A stretch of DNA of 64,000 nucleotides. Source: Nitrospirae bacterium YQR-1 (lineage in GTDB: Bacteria; Nitrospirota; Thermodesulfovibrionia; Thermodesulfovibrionales; Magnetobacteriaceae). The position numbers and the translations under genes were made by a program. Positions 9,159-18,092 of the stretch are shown piece by piece. The stretch lies in NCBI GenBank assembly GCA_039908095.1, contig JAMOBJ010000001.1:62001-126000 (forward strand), written 5' to 3'. Below the pieces are notes generated by a model. It searched no databases. It saw nothing but the letters and a program-made list of their open reading frames with translations, and was not told where the DNA came from. Positions within the stretch are counted from its first letter, which is position 1. Each line of letters starts with the position of its first letter.

Positions 9159-10136
9159 ATGAAAACAACATTTTTTTGTAAGCCGGTAAACAGCCCTTTT
9201 GAGGACCCTGCAGTGTATGTACGGCTGCGGTGCCAAAGGCGCACTTTTCTCTTTGATTGCGGCGATATATCTGCATTAAACCAGCGGGAAATACTGAAAA
9301 TATCAGCTGTTTTTGTTACCCACATGCACATTGACCACTTTATCGGCTTTGATTTAATATTGAGGCTTCTGCTTGGTCGTGACACGCCCCTTAGCATATA
9401 TGGCCCCATGGGAATCATCCACGCCGTGGAAAGCAAACTCAAAGGCTTTACGTGGAATGTAATCAAAGAATATCCAATTAAAATAGAGGTCTTTGAAATT
9501 ACACAAAACTCGATAGCTCATGCCGGCTTTTATGCAGAGTGCGCCTTTGAAAAAATCCAAATGCCTGATTTGCCCTTTAATAACACTGTCTATAGTGAAG
9601 ACGGCATTACTGTTACCGTGGAGATTTTTGACCATGGGATACCGGTAGCAGGATTTTCGTTGAGTGAGGAAAGCCACATAAATATAAACAAGAATGAGCT
9701 GCTACGGCTGGGGTTTGAGGTAGGTCCGTGGCTTAATGAATTTAAAAAAGCTATCAGGAACAACACAGAGGACTTCAGGGTAACCCATCAGGGGAAAACC
9801 TACACATTAGAGGACCTTAACAGTCTTGTGATGATAACTGAGGGGCAGCGGATTTCATACATCACAGACATTGCCCCGACAGATGAAAACATAAGAAAAG
9901 CCGTGGAGCTTGCCTCAAACTCAGACATCCTCTACATAGAGGCTTTTTTTCTGAAAGAGGACCATGAGAGGGCGGTTAAAAGAAACCACCTGACCACCTC
10001 CCTTGCCGGCCTTATTGCTAAAACGGCTAAGGTTAAGCATATCGAATTAATCCACATATCCCCTAAGTACACCGGCTTGTACAGTAAAGTGGAGGCGGAA
10101 GTATTGGAGATGTTGCCGGAGGCATATCAGGATTAA
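9159..10136 (+). CDS. MBL-fold hydrolase, RNase Z-like
   Basis: This is a metallo-beta-lactamase fold protein of 325 residues with HMHIDH at residues 55-60, an early LFDCGD strand and a late HLTTSLAG/HISPKY region like ribonuclease Z (tRNA 3' processing). The family resemblance is strongest to RNase Z-type enzymes, but tRNA genes here encode CCA, so the substrate is uncertain. ATG 9159 is preferred over TTG 9153 because the AAGGA at 9143-9147 is better spaced. Its TAA stop (10134-10136) lies in the first bases of a family A repeat. It is divergent from galT and convergent with topA. Confidence 0.75.
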   Translation: MKTTFFCKPVNSPFEDPAVYVRLRCQRRTFLFDCGDISALNQREILKISAVFVTHMHIDHFIGFDLILRLLLGRDTPLSIYGPMGIIHAVESKLKGFTWNVIKEYPIKIEVFEITQNSIAHAGFYAECAFEKIQMPDLPFNNTVYSEDGITVTVEIFDHGIPVAGFSLSEESHININKNELLRLGFEVGPWLNEFKKAIRNNTEDFRVTHQGKTYTLEDLNSLVMITEGQRISYITDIAPTDENIRKAVELASNSDILYIEAFFLKEDHERAVKRNHLTTSLAGLIAKTAKVKHIELIHISPKYTGLYSKVEAEVLEMLPEAYQD

Positions 10137-10302
10137 TACCAAGTTACATTCATTCGATTAACTTTGTTGGCTTGTTCGAAAGCTCCTTGACGTCTCCCCT
10201 AAAGCAACCGTGATGTCAAGCAAAATTTTTAAGAAATAGTTCTTTCACGTTTTGAGTGGGTAAAAGAACCATTTTACTTTTTTGATTGTAGCTTGGTATT
10301 AA
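10135..10302. repeat. Family A repeat, complete copy between convergent genes
   Basis: The element begins ATACCAAGTTACATTC and ends GATTGTAGCTTGGTAT, an inverted pair. The interior left half (TTAACTTTGTTGGCTT, AAGCTCCTTGACG) matches other copies in reverse orientation. It exactly fills the space between the MBL-fold gene and topA. The stop codons of both genes fall at its edges (TAA 10134-10136; TTA 10299-10301), so it may act as a shared bidirectional 3' end. Confidence 0.8.
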
Positions 10303-12590
10303 TTGGAAACAGAACCGGCTGTGTGTTTGCACTCTTTGTTCTGGCAGAAAATAACAGTCTCTCCGGTTTTATTTATTTTTTCATACATGGCGGGCGTTCC
10401 GCAATCCGGGCAGCTTTCGTTTACCGGCTTGTAGTTAGAGATAAATTTACACTCCGGGTACTTGCTGCAACTATAGAAAGTCTTTCCCCTAAATTTTCCT
10501 TTTGAGGATCTTCTCTCTATAATGTCCCCCCCATCCATCGGGCACTTAAGCCCTGTAGGGATCGGTTTGGCGTTTTTACACTTCGGATAGCCTGAACATG
10601 CCATAAACCTGCCGAACTTTCCTGTTTTTATAACCATAGGAGCCGAACACTTATCACATATCTCATCGGTCTGCTCCACATGGGCGTTTGCACCGTTTTG
10701 GCCGTCCTCAAGAGGCATGGTGTTTTTACACTTCGGATAACCGGAGCATGCCAGAAACCAGCCGTTTTTACTCCACTTTTTAACCATTGCCATGCTGCAT
10801 TTATCACACACAATGTCAGTCGGAATATCCTCCGGTTTAACCCTGTCCTTAGCCGATGAGGCATCATCCAGCTCTTTTTTAAAGGGCGGATAGAAGTCCT
10901 CAATAAGAGCATTCCAACGAATGCTTCCCTCTTCCACCTTATCAAGGTCGTCTTCCATTTTAGCCGTGAATGTTATGTCAATAAGCTCAGGGAAACGTTC
11001 AACGAGCAGATCGTTTACAACTTTTCCAAGCTCAGTGGGTTTAAACTTTCCCTCCTCTTTTTCCACATACCGGCGCTCCCCTATAGTGGATAATATGGTG
11101 GCATAGGTGCTTGGTCTGCCTACCCCTTTTTCCTCCAAAGTCTTAACAAGGGAAGCCTCAGTGTATCTTGGGGGTGGTTGTGTGAAATGCTGTTTAGGCA
11201 GCAGATCGAGTAATTTTAATATCTGTCCTTCAATTAATGAAGGCAATATAGCGCCTTCCTCGGTCTCATCTCCTTCCTGGGTATCCGAATAAAGCGCCAG
11301 AAATCCCTTAAATTTAATTATCGTGCCGGAGGCCCTGAAGAGGGCCTTTTCAGCGCTGTCTGTTATATCAAAGGAGGTTTGTTCAAGCTCGGCTTGTGCC
11401 ATTTGGCTTGCCATGAAGCGCTTCCAGATGAGCTCATAGAGGGCATATTCCTCAGCTTTAAGGTATTTCTTAATCGCCTCAGGGGGGTACTTAACATACG
11501 TTGGCCTTATTGCCTCGTGAGCATCCTGTGCACTGCCTTTAGTCTTAAATTTATGGGGTTTATCCGGCACGTATTTTTTACCGAAGGTCTTCTCTATAAA
11601 CTCCCTGGCCCACTTTACCGCCTCGGGCGCACATCTCACAGAGTCAGTACGCATGTATGTTATTAAACCGACTGCGCCCTCCTGCCCCAGGCTGACACCC
11701 TCATAAAGTTTCTGAGCGGTCATCATGGTTTTTTTAGCTGTAAAACGAAGATGTTTGATTGCCTCCTGTTGCAGTGTGCTTGTGATAAAGGGCGGATAGG
11801 GCATCCTTTTCTTATCCTTTTTATCAACACTCTTTAGCTTAAACGTATCAGATAAAAGACTTTCCTTTATTTTAGCGGCCTGCTCCTCTGTGGTTATAAA
11901 AAACTTATTACCCTTTGGCGACTTCTCTATTACGATATGGCCGTTATATTTATGGAGCTTTGCCAAAAAAGACGGTTCTGCATTTGCTATAAATGAGGCG
12001 GTTAAAGACCAATATTCCTCCTTGTTAAAAGCCTCTATCTCTCTTTCCCTGTCAACAATCAGCCGTACCGCCACAGACTGCACTCTGCCTGCGCTGAGTC
12101 CCCTGCTTACTTTTTTCCACAAGAGCGGACTTAGTCCGTAACCCACAAGCCTGTCAAGCACCCTTCTGGCCTGCTGGGCATTTACCTTATTCATGTCTAT
12201 GTTAGCCGGGCGTGTCATGGCGTCTTTCACCGCTTTTTCCGTTATTTCATTAAAAGCCACCCGAAACATTGCAGGTTTGCTCTCTGTGTTATCAGCTATA
12301 ATGGAGGCTATATGCCAGGCGATAATCTCGCCCTCTCTGTCGGGGTCAGGGGCAAGATAAACCTCCTGCACTTTATTGGCAGCCTCTTTCAGCTCCGATG
12401 TGATTTTCTCCTTACCCGGAATTGTTATGTACTCCGGTTTAAAGCCGTTTTCCTTATCTACTCCCAACACTTTTTTGGGTAAATCCATTATATGCCCTAC
12501 TGAGGCTTTAACCGTAAAGCTCTTACCCAGTATCTTCTCTATCGTTTTTGCTTTGGCCGGGGACTCCACTATTACCAATTTTAATGCCAT
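10299..12590 (-). CDS. topA: DNA topoisomerase I (type IA)
   Basis: TopA relaxes negative supercoils by transient single-strand cleavage. The 763-residue protein starts with a Toprim domain (VIVESPAKAKTIEKILG; DPDREGE at 82-88), has the catalytic Tyr312 in GLITYMRTDS and ends with four tetracysteine zinc-ribbon repeats from about residue 590 (CDKC..CSGYPKC twice, then CPMDGG..CSKYPEC, then CPDCG..CQNKEC). Length and layout are standard. Its start overlaps the small upstream gene by 10 bases. The order dprA, small gene, topA resembles the dprA-smg-topA-type clusters of other bacteria. Confidence 0.97.
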   Translation of the reverse strand: MALKLVIVESPAKAKTIEKILGKSFTVKASVGHIMDLPKKVLGVDKENGFKPEYITIPGKEKITSELKEAANKVQEVYLAPDPDREGEIIAWHIASIIADNTESKPAMFRVAFNEITEKAVKDAMTRPANIDMNKVNAQQARRVLDRLVGYGLSPLLWKKVSRGLSAGRVQSVAVRLIVDREREIEAFNKEEYWSLTASFIANAEPSFLAKLHKYNGHIVIEKSPKGNKFFITTEEQAAKIKESLLSDTFKLKSVDKKDKKRMPYPPFITSTLQQEAIKHLRFTAKKTMMTAQKLYEGVSLGQEGAVGLITYMRTDSVRCAPEAVKWAREFIEKTFGKKYVPDKPHKFKTKGSAQDAHEAIRPTYVKYPPEAIKKYLKAEEYALYELIWKRFMASQMAQAELEQTSFDITDSAEKALFRASGTIIKFKGFLALYSDTQEGDETEEGAILPSLIEGQILKLLDLLPKQHFTQPPPRYTEASLVKTLEEKGVGRPSTYATILSTIGERRYVEKEEGKFKPTELGKVVNDLLVERFPELIDITFTAKMEDDLDKVEEGSIRWNALIEDFYPPFKKELDDASSAKDRVKPEDIPTDIVCDKCSMAMVKKWSKNGWFLACSGYPKCKNTMPLEDGQNGANAHVEQTDEICDKCSAPMVIKTGKFGRFMACSGYPKCKNAKPIPTGLKCPMDGGDIIERRSSKGKFRGKTFYSCSKYPECKFISNYKPVNESCPDCGTPAMYEKINKTGETVIFCQNKECKHTAGSVSN

Positions 12591-12865
12591 ACGATCCTTT
12601 TACCGGCCCCAAATACCATCGAATAAATCTCATCCCTGTCCATGTGAGTGTCTTTTGAGATTACATATGCTAAAAATGATTTAAGGGTGTCAATGTCCTC
12701 GTCACTCATTATGCCAAGACTCTCCAGATCCATTAAGTCCTCGTATAAATCTGCTACGTTGTAGTCTTTGACCATCATTCTGACGTTACTCTCTTCAAAA
12801 TTTAAATCATTTGCGACTATCTCATTTGCTATCAACTTCAGTAACGTCATAAATTTCTTGTACAT
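12581..12865 (-). CDS. Small acidic protein, possibly Smg/DUF494-like
   Basis: The 94-residue acidic, helical protein lies between dprA and topA and overlaps the topA start by 10 bases. It has no recognised catalytic motif; the middle is rich in Asp, Glu and Leu (DLYEDLMDLESLGI). The position matches smg (DUF494) in gammaproteobacteria, and the helical, acidic character fits, but length and sequence do not prove it. The function of that family is itself unknown. Confidence that this is a real gene is high because of spacing and coding character. Confidence 0.7.
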   Translation of the reverse strand: MYKKFMTLLKLIANEIVANDLNFEESNVRMMVKDYNVADLYEDLMDLESLGIMSDEDIDTLKSFLAYVISKDTHMDRDEIYSMVFGAGKRIVWH

Positions 12866-12934
12866 CCCTAACCTCCGGTCTCTTACATTTCCACGTATTC
12901 TATCAAAACATTCAACTTAAAGAAACACTCTCTG

Positions 12935-14116
12935 TCACACAATGCAAAATTTCATACCATCAGTTTGTTTAACCAGCCCTTTTAGTTCAAGCTCAAGCAA
13001 CACATTTAGTACCCTGTGAGCCGGCAGTGACGTCTTACGGATTATCTCATCTACATGAAGCGCCTCAAAACCCAGCACAGAGAACACCCTTTTCCCGTCG
13101 TCATTATGTTCAGGATTTTTTTTGACAACCTGCTTACCTGCAGGCTCTGCAGCTTTTTCTTTCCTTTCAACTGCTCTCTTAGCTTGTAGTGCCTTCCGTT
13201 TTACTGCCGGTTTTTCTTTTCTTTCTTTGATATAGGCTTTTATTAAATCACCAAGCTCCTCTAAAATATCCTGAGAGTTGTTGACAAGCTTTGCACCGTG
13301 TTGAATAAGGGCGTGAGTGCCCTGTGCATTTGAGGCCATAATATTACCCGGAATTGCAAATACCTCTTTACCCTGCTCCAGCGCAAAATTAGCCGTAATT
13401 AGAGCTCCGCTTCTTTGCCCTGCTTCAACCACAAGCACTCCCAGTGAAAACGCACTTATCAGCCGGTTTCTTATTGGAAAATTCTCCCTCTGAGGCCGGC
13501 TGCCCGGTAGGAACTCCGAAACTACGGCTCCGTTTTCCGCTATCCGTTGCATAAGCCACAAGTTCTCAGGCGGATACGCTATGTCTATGCCACAGCCCAG
13601 GACCGCTATGGTGCGGCCGTAGCCCTTTAAAGCCTGCCTATGCGCCACTGTATCTATTCCCCTTGCCATGCCGCTTACTATCGTAAAGCCCATATCCACA
13701 AGCTCGCCGGTAAATTTCTCCGTCACACTCTTACCGTAATGGCTAAGCGTTCGAGTTCCCACTATCGCTATAGCGTAGCGGTCCTCAGGTGTGATATCCC
13801 CTTTGACAAACAGTAGTATCGGGCTATCCGGCAACTCCTTGAGCATCTCCGGATACTCATCCTCCGTATGGCAAAGCACTGTTATCTGATTTTCCTCTAT
13901 CTTTTTTAAAGCCTGCTCCACAACATCCCAACCGTTGAAATTACGTATGCTTTCAGCGCGAAATTTTTTTATTCCCTCCACTTCCATCAGCTCAGACAAG
14001 CCGGCCTTGAAGATGTTTTCAGGGTTTTTAAAATGGGCAAGCAGCTTGCGCCCCGTGCCTGGTCCCACGTTTTTTATTGCTGAGAGCGCCAGCCAGTGTT
14101 TGATATCCCCTTGCAT
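12935..14116 (-). CDS. dprA: DprA/Smf DNA-processing protein
   Basis: DprA loads RecA on incoming single-stranded DNA during natural transformation. The 393-residue protein has an N-terminal helix-hairpin-helix region (SAIKNVGPGTGRKLL), the Rossmann-like DprA core (GTRTLSHYG, SGMARGIDTVAH, GCGIDIAYPPEN, SRPQRENFPIRNR) and a C-terminal winged-helix DML1-like domain after a Lys/Glu/Ala-rich linker. The start ATG 14116 is preceded by AAGGA. A longer reading frame to 14251 only adds residues encoded by a family B repeat and is rejected. A comEC gene elsewhere in the window supports competence. Confidence 0.93.
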   Translation of the reverse strand: MQGDIKHWLALSAIKNVGPGTGRKLLAHFKNPENIFKAGLSELMEVEGIKKFRAESIRNFNGWDVVEQALKKIEENQITVLCHTEDEYPEMLKELPDSPILLFVKGDITPEDRYAIAIVGTRTLSHYGKSVTEKFTGELVDMGFTIVSGMARGIDTVAHRQALKGYGRTIAVLGCGIDIAYPPENLWLMQRIAENGAVVSEFLPGSRPQRENFPIRNRLISAFSLGVLVVEAGQRSGALITANFALEQGKEVFAIPGNIMASNAQGTHALIQHGAKLVNNSQDILEELGDLIKAYIKERKEKPAVKRKALQAKRAVERKEKAAEPAGKQVVKKNPEHNDDGKRVFSVLGFEALHVDEIIRKTSLPAHRVLNVLLELELKGLVKQTDGMKFCIV

Positions 14117-14161
14117 TAGTTCCTTAAAACCGCCTTTGTAGTCAAACTTGATAAAAACTGG

Positions 14162-14252
14162 ATTACTGCTTTCGCAGCAATGACGGAAAAGGAATGACAA
14201 TAAAGAAAAATCCCCACCCTTTGTCATTGCCGCCACCAAGCGGCAATCCAAC
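14162..14252. repeat. Family B repeat upstream of dprA
   Basis: Two inverted pieces of the form GATTACTGC..GCAATGACGG and TGTCATTGCCG..GGCAATCC make an imperfect palindrome between argG and dprA. The same motifs recur at 51445, 53552 and 55998. The repeat is open in the dprA frame and creates a false N-terminal extension. Confidence 0.7.
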
Positions 14253-14290
14253 CCTATTTATTTCCAACATAAAAGCCTCTATCTGTATAT

Positions 14291-15478
14291 TCAAATTTTC
14301 AAACGCCCTGTCTTTAACCTTAGTGCGTTTAGTTTGATAAAGCCATCGGCATCCGCCTGATTGTAAACATCTTCCTCCTCAAAGGTGGCAAGCCTGGCAT
14401 CATAGAGGGAATGTGGTGACTTCCTGCCCACAACCGAGCAGTTACCCTTATAGAGTTTAAGACGCACTGTGCCGGTTACCTCCTCCTGGCATTCATCCAT
14501 GAATTTCTGTAGGGTCAGTCTCTCAGGTGAAAACCAGTATCCATTGTAGATCATCCCGGCATACCTGGGAATCAGCGAATCCCTCAGATGGAGCACTTCT
14601 CTGTCCATGGTCACAGACTCAACGGCTCTGTGGGCAATATGCAGCACAGTGCCTCCTGGGGTTTCATACACGCCTCTTGATTTTATCCCGACGTAGCGGT
14701 TTTCAACAACATCAACCCTACCCACGCCGTTACTACCGGCTGTTTTATTAAGTTTAGAGAGCAGCTCAAACGGGGTTGTCTTTTTGCCGTCTATTGCCGT
14801 GGGATTTCCCCTTTCATACTCTATTTCTACATATGTGGCGGCATCGGGGGCATTTTCCGGTGATACCATAAGCGTAAACATGTCCTGTGGGGGCTCCGCC
14901 CAAGGATCTTCCAAAATACCGCCCTCGTAACTTATATGAAGCACGTTTCTGTCCGTGCTGTAGGGTTTTTCCTTTGTCACGGGTATGTCTATTCCATGTG
15001 AGGAGGCGTACTCTATAAGTGATTGTCTTGATTTAAAAGGCCACATGCGCCATGGGGCTATTATCTTAATGTCAGGCTTAAGTGCATAGGAGCCAAGCTC
15101 AAAGCGTACCTGGTCATTGCCCTTACCGGTTGCGCCATGTGCAACGTATTCTGCATTTTCCTTTATAGCCGTCTCTATGAGTTTTTTTGCTATTAACGGT
15201 CTAGCAATTGATGTGCCAAGAAGGTAGTACTGTTCGTAAACGGCATTAGCCCGCAGCATTGGAAAGACGTAATCACGGACAAACTCCTCTTTCACATCTT
15301 CAACATAAACTTTAGAGGCGCCGGTTTTGAGAGCTTTTTCCCTGACATGGTCAAGTTCCTCACCCTGACCCAGGTCGGCGCAAAATGCTGTCACATCGGC
15401 ATCAAAGCTCTCCTTTAACCACTTTATCCCTACCGACGTATCAAGCCCGCCGGAGTACGCAAGCACTACCTTTTTCAT
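14291..15478 (-). CDS. argG: Argininosuccinate synthase
   Basis: ArgG condenses citrulline and aspartate with ATP to give argininosuccinate, the penultimate step of arginine synthesis. The 395-residue protein has the PP-loop [10 protein letters not shown] at the N-terminus, [13 protein letters not shown] in the middle and [15 protein letters not shown], all diagnostic. The start at 15478 is fixed by the family N-terminus ([11 protein letters not shown]) and an upstream GAGGGG; the frame continues open for 46 more codons without family similarity. No other arg genes are adjacent. Confidence 0.97.
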   Translation of the reverse strand: MKKVVLAYSGGLDTSVGIKWLKESFDADVTAFCADLGQGEELDHVREKALKTGASKVYVEDVKEEFVRDYVFPMLRANAVYEQYYLLGTSIARPLIAKKLIETAIKENAEYVAHGATGKGNDQVRFELGSYALKPDIKIIAPWRMWPFKSRQSLIEYASSHGIDIPVTKEKPYSTDRNVLHISYEGGILEDPWAEPPQDMFTLMVSPENAPDAATYVEIEYERGNPTAIDGKKTTPFELLSKLNKTAGSNGVGRVDVVENRYVGIKSRGVYETPGGTVLHIAHRAVESVTMDREVLHLRDSLIPRYAGMIYNGYWFSPERLTLQKFMDECQEEVTGTVRLKLYKGNCSVVGRKSPHSLYDARLATFEEEDVYNQADADGFIKLNALRLKTGRLKI

Positions 15479-15518
15479 TCTGGCCAACCCCTCCGATTTC
15501 TTTTCTTTAAAAGTTAGC

Positions 15519-15524
15519 ATTATA
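15519..15524 (-). promoter_or_regulatory. argG: Candidate argG -10 element
   Basis: On the minus strand the sequence CACTATAATG contains a perfect TATAAT about 40 bases upstream of the argG start. No good TTGACA is found 16-18 bases further up, only A/T-rich sequence. The call rests on the -10 box alone. Confidence 0.35.
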
Positions 15525-15597
15525 GTGTTAAAAATGTAAATATTTTTTTGCACTTTTAGCAAAACGGCTGTGCAAAAAAAAGGAATCCGGTATCCGG

Positions 15598-15626
15598 TGA
15601 CCAAATCTCTAAACATGTGCTATAAT
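15598..15626 (+). promoter_or_regulatory. Candidate promoter for the stress-protein gene
   Basis: TGACCA (15598-15603), 17 bases, TATAAT (15621-15626). The -10 box is perfect and the -35 is poor. It would give an untranslated leader of about 155 bases before the universal stress protein gene. A 70-codon frame in the leader ends at the ribosome site but has no recognisable product. Confidence 0.45.
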
Positions 15627-15790
15627 GTGATAGTGCAAAGCAACGAGGGGATAAACCGGTTAAAGCAACACGTGGCAAGCCTCAAACGCCTTTGCCTTGA
15701 ACACCTGTTTATGCTTAGCTCAACAGCACGTGGTGTGGCTAAGGAACGGGAAGTAAAATCTGATGAAATCAAAGGAGGATAACACTAAGG

Positions 15791-16624
15791 GTGTCAAAAG
15801 ACGCTTATCAGGCAAATCTCCTGGGCGATATAAAATCAATACTTCTGTGCACAGACTGCTCTGAGTACTCAAAGTATGCCGTGTCGGAGGCGGTCAACTT
15901 GGCCGGTGTTTGCGGTACGAATTTAAATATTTTATATGTAAAGGAAAATCCGTCATTTTTAGAGGATTACACAGCAAACGAACAGCGCCACATGGATGAA
16001 ATTCTTGAAATGGCCGCAGCTAATAATGTTGAGTGCAGCGCGCTGATAAGGTATGGATTAGAGCCTCATGAGGCAATAGCAGAGGAGTCAAGGAGGCTGA
16101 AAACCGACATAATCGTAATGGGTAAGCACGGTGGCAAAGGACTAAGCCGCCTTCTGATGGGAAGTGTTACAGCAAAAGTTATTGCCTATGCCGATTGCAA
16201 GGTTGCTGTTGTACCCAGGGACTCGGAGATGAAAGGAGAGACAATCCTGCTGGCCACAGACGGCTCTGCTTGCAGTAAGGCTGCTGAGATGGAAGCCATA
16301 ATGATGGCTAAGCGTTGCAATAAGGTTAAAAAACTTGTCTCTATCACCGTTTATCCACACGAGGATAAACGTTACGAATATGAGGAAATAGTGAGCTCTT
16401 TAGAGTCCGCCGCCGCAGAAAACGGCGTTGCAGTGGAGTCCCTGCTGCTTTGCCACAACGACCCCTACAAGGCCATAGTGAATGTCTCCCTTGAGAGTGG
16501 TGCGGATTTAATCATCATAGGCAGCCACGGCAGGACAGGCCTAAGCAGGCTTTTGATGGGAAGTGTGTCGGAGCGGGTGGTGGCTCTTTCTTTTTGCCCC
16601 GTGTTGGTAGTTAAAGGCACATAA
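15791..16624 (+). CDS. Tandem-domain universal stress protein
   Basis: The 277-residue protein holds two UspA domains. Each starts with a hydrophobic strand and Asp (ILLCTDCSEYS near residue 18; ILLATDGSACS near 155) and each ends with the ATP-binding G-2x-G-9x-G-S/T type motif (GKHGGKGLSRLLMGSVT; GSHGRTGLSRLLMGSVS). Such proteins bind nucleotide and aid survival under stress, with no fixed substrate. The GTG start follows an AAAGGAGG at 15771-15778. The glycosyltransferase gene begins 3 bases after its stop, so the two are cotranscribed. Confidence 0.9.
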   Translation: MSKDAYQANLLGDIKSILLCTDCSEYSKYAVSEAVNLAGVCGTNLNILYVKENPSFLEDYTANEQRHMDEILEMAAANNVECSALIRYGLEPHEAIAEESRRLKTDIIVMGKHGGKGLSRLLMGSVTAKVIAYADCKVAVVPRDSEMKGETILLATDGSACSKAAEMEAIMMAKRCNKVKKLVSITVYPHEDKRYEYEEIVSSLESAAAENGVAVESLLLCHNDPYKAIVNVSLESGADLIIIGSHGRTGLSRLLMGSVSERVVALSFCPVLVVKGT

Positions 16625-16627
16625 AGC

Positions 16628-17902
16628 GTGTTTGATACGTTAGTGTATGTGGGTGGTGAAAACGCCTTTGAACGGGGCGCCATCGGCACGCACATGCGCG
16701 GAGTAGTCAACGCCTTCCATAACACAAGCAGATTTAAAATTATCTTTATCGGCGGCAAGTACCACGATGAGGTTAACGACGGTGGCATCAAGGCCCACGA
16801 AATAAACATTCTGCCGGTTAACAGAAGCACCTCAATGGCCGGACGAATGGCAGCCTGTCTCAGGTACTCTTATAGTGTTATCCAGGCACTGAAAAAACTA
16901 ATGCGTAACGGCAGTGATTTTTATGTTTACACACGGTACTCTCTTTATACCACTCCGGTTGTCCTTACATTTCTTAAAAAACACGGCATCAAAACCATTG
17001 TTGAATACAACGATGTAACAACAGACGTGTTGCTTTTTGAAAAAAACCTCAATCCTGGATTTTCAGCCGGAAAACTCATAAGAACCGGCAATTTAACTGT
17101 TAAAGCCATCCAAAGGCTTGAGGCATATTCATTTAAAAAGGCCGGCCTTATTGTCACTATGACTGAGGGACTCAGTAGATACATCCACGGCCTTACCCCT
17201 GAGGCCAACGTAATAGTTTCCAACAATGCCACCGGCATTGAAAATATCAGATACACCAGAGGCATAGACAAAAGTGGGCTGAGAGTAAAACTAAATTTAT
17301 CGCCGGACTTATTTTACATCTGCTACCTAGGCACGATAACGTGGTGGGACGGCCTCGGGATTTTGCTTGAAGCCCTGCATATGCTTAAACACAGGGCGGA
17401 TATCAGGTTAATTATGATAGGCTATGGAGCGGATTTAAAACTCGTGAAAGATACGGTTAAAAAGCTCGGATTGATGGAGCGTGTCATATTTTTTCCTGCC
17501 ATGCCCTTTAAAGAGGCCTATGACTACCTGATAGCCTCAGACCTAGCCCCTGTGGTTAAGCTTATTGACACCTACGAATACACGCCAATCAAGTACTATG
17601 AGGCCATGGCCTCTGCTACACCGATAATCGCTAACGACATACTTTACATAAACGAGGCGGGCAAACACCGGTGGGGAAAAGTGCTGCCTCACCCCCCCTC
17701 GGCAAAAGACATGGCAGAGGCCATAGAACATTTCTACGCAATAAAAGATACACTGGATGCAATGAAAGAGGAAATCCTCAACTACGCCGAGTCTTTTCAC
17801 ACATGGGACAGACGTGTAGAGGCTGTCATCGCCGCTATGAGGGCGGTATTAGGGGAAGGACTCCATCCTTCCCCTAATACCAAGTTGCAGTCATTCGATT
17901 AA
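16628..17902 (+). CDS. GT4-type glycosyltransferase
   Basis: The 424-residue protein has a two-Rossmann GT-B layout: N-terminal acceptor half (GAIGTHMRGVVNAF) and C-terminal donor half with GYGADLKLV, then PIKYYEAMASATPII, the position of the E-x7-E region of GT4 enzymes. Sugar and acceptor are unknown. The GTG start at 16628 follows the stress protein stop directly. The last residues (after GEGLHPSP) are encoded by a hairpin and the first 20 or so bases of a family A repeat, so the natural C-terminus was probably replaced when the repeat arrived. It is convergent with comEC. Confidence 0.85.
   Translation: MFDTLVYVGGENAFERGAIGTHMRGVVNAFHNTSRFKIIFIGGKYHDEVNDGGIKAHEINILPVNRSTSMAGRMAACLRYSYSVIQALKKLMRNGSDFYVYTRYSLYTTPVVLTFLKKHGIKTIVEYNDVTTDVLLFEKNLNPGFSAGKLIRTGNLTVKAIQRLEAYSFKKAGLIVTMTEGLSRYIHGLTPEANVIVSNNATGIENIRYTRGIDKSGLRVKLNLSPDLFYICYLGTITWWDGLGILLEALHMLKHRADIRLIMIGYGADLKLVKDTVKKLGLMERVIFFPAMPFKEAYDYLIASDLAPVVKLIDTYEYTPIKYYEAMASATPIIANDILYINEAGKHRWGKVLPHPPSAKDMAEAIEHFYAIKDTLDAMKEEILNYAESFHTWDRRVEAVIAAMRAVLGEGLHPSPNTKLQSFD
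17845..17881. terminator. Perfect 16-bp hairpin at end of glycosyltransferase gene
   Basis: Positions 17845-17860 and 17866-17881 are perfect reverse complements with a five-base loop (CTCCA). The right arm merges into the family A terminus (AATACC). There is no T-run after it. It lies inside the coding frame's last codons. It may stop transcription or protect the mRNA end. Confidence 0.55.
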
Positions 17903-18036
17903 CTTTGTTGGCTTCGTCTAAAGCTCCTTGACGTCTCCCCAAAGCTTACTCACTCTCTATTGAAACATACAAGGGGAATCCCCTGTGTGCTTTCTCCCAG
18001 CCGCCTCGTTACTCTTTTGACTGCTACAGGGTATAA
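17876..18036. repeat. Family A repeat, copy between glycosyltransferase and comEC genes
   Basis: The left end is ATACCAAGTTGCAGTC and the right end reads CTTTTGACTGCTACAGGGTAT. The interior has TTGTTGGCTTCGTC, AAGCTCCTTGACG and, near the right, the reverse complement of GTAACGAGGCGGCTGGGAG seen in other copies. It fills the gap between two convergent genes and provides the glycosyltransferase stop codon TAA at 17900-17902. Confidence 0.8.
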
Positions 18037-18092
18037 AACTTGTTAAAGGACGTATTTTTATTATAAATTTAATGTCAAACCTGAACATGGCA

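Noticed and set aside
14116..14251. N-terminal extension of DprA
   Set aside because: Encoded by a family B repeat; no similarity to DprA and a better start exists at 14116.
15479..15616. 46-residue N-terminal extension of ArgG
   Set aside because: Runs through the divergent promoter region; the family starts at [11 protein letters not shown].
15570..15782. 70-codon frame upstream of the universal stress gene
   Set aside because: It begins ahead of the -10 box and has no ribosome site or recognisable sequence; it is treated as leader.
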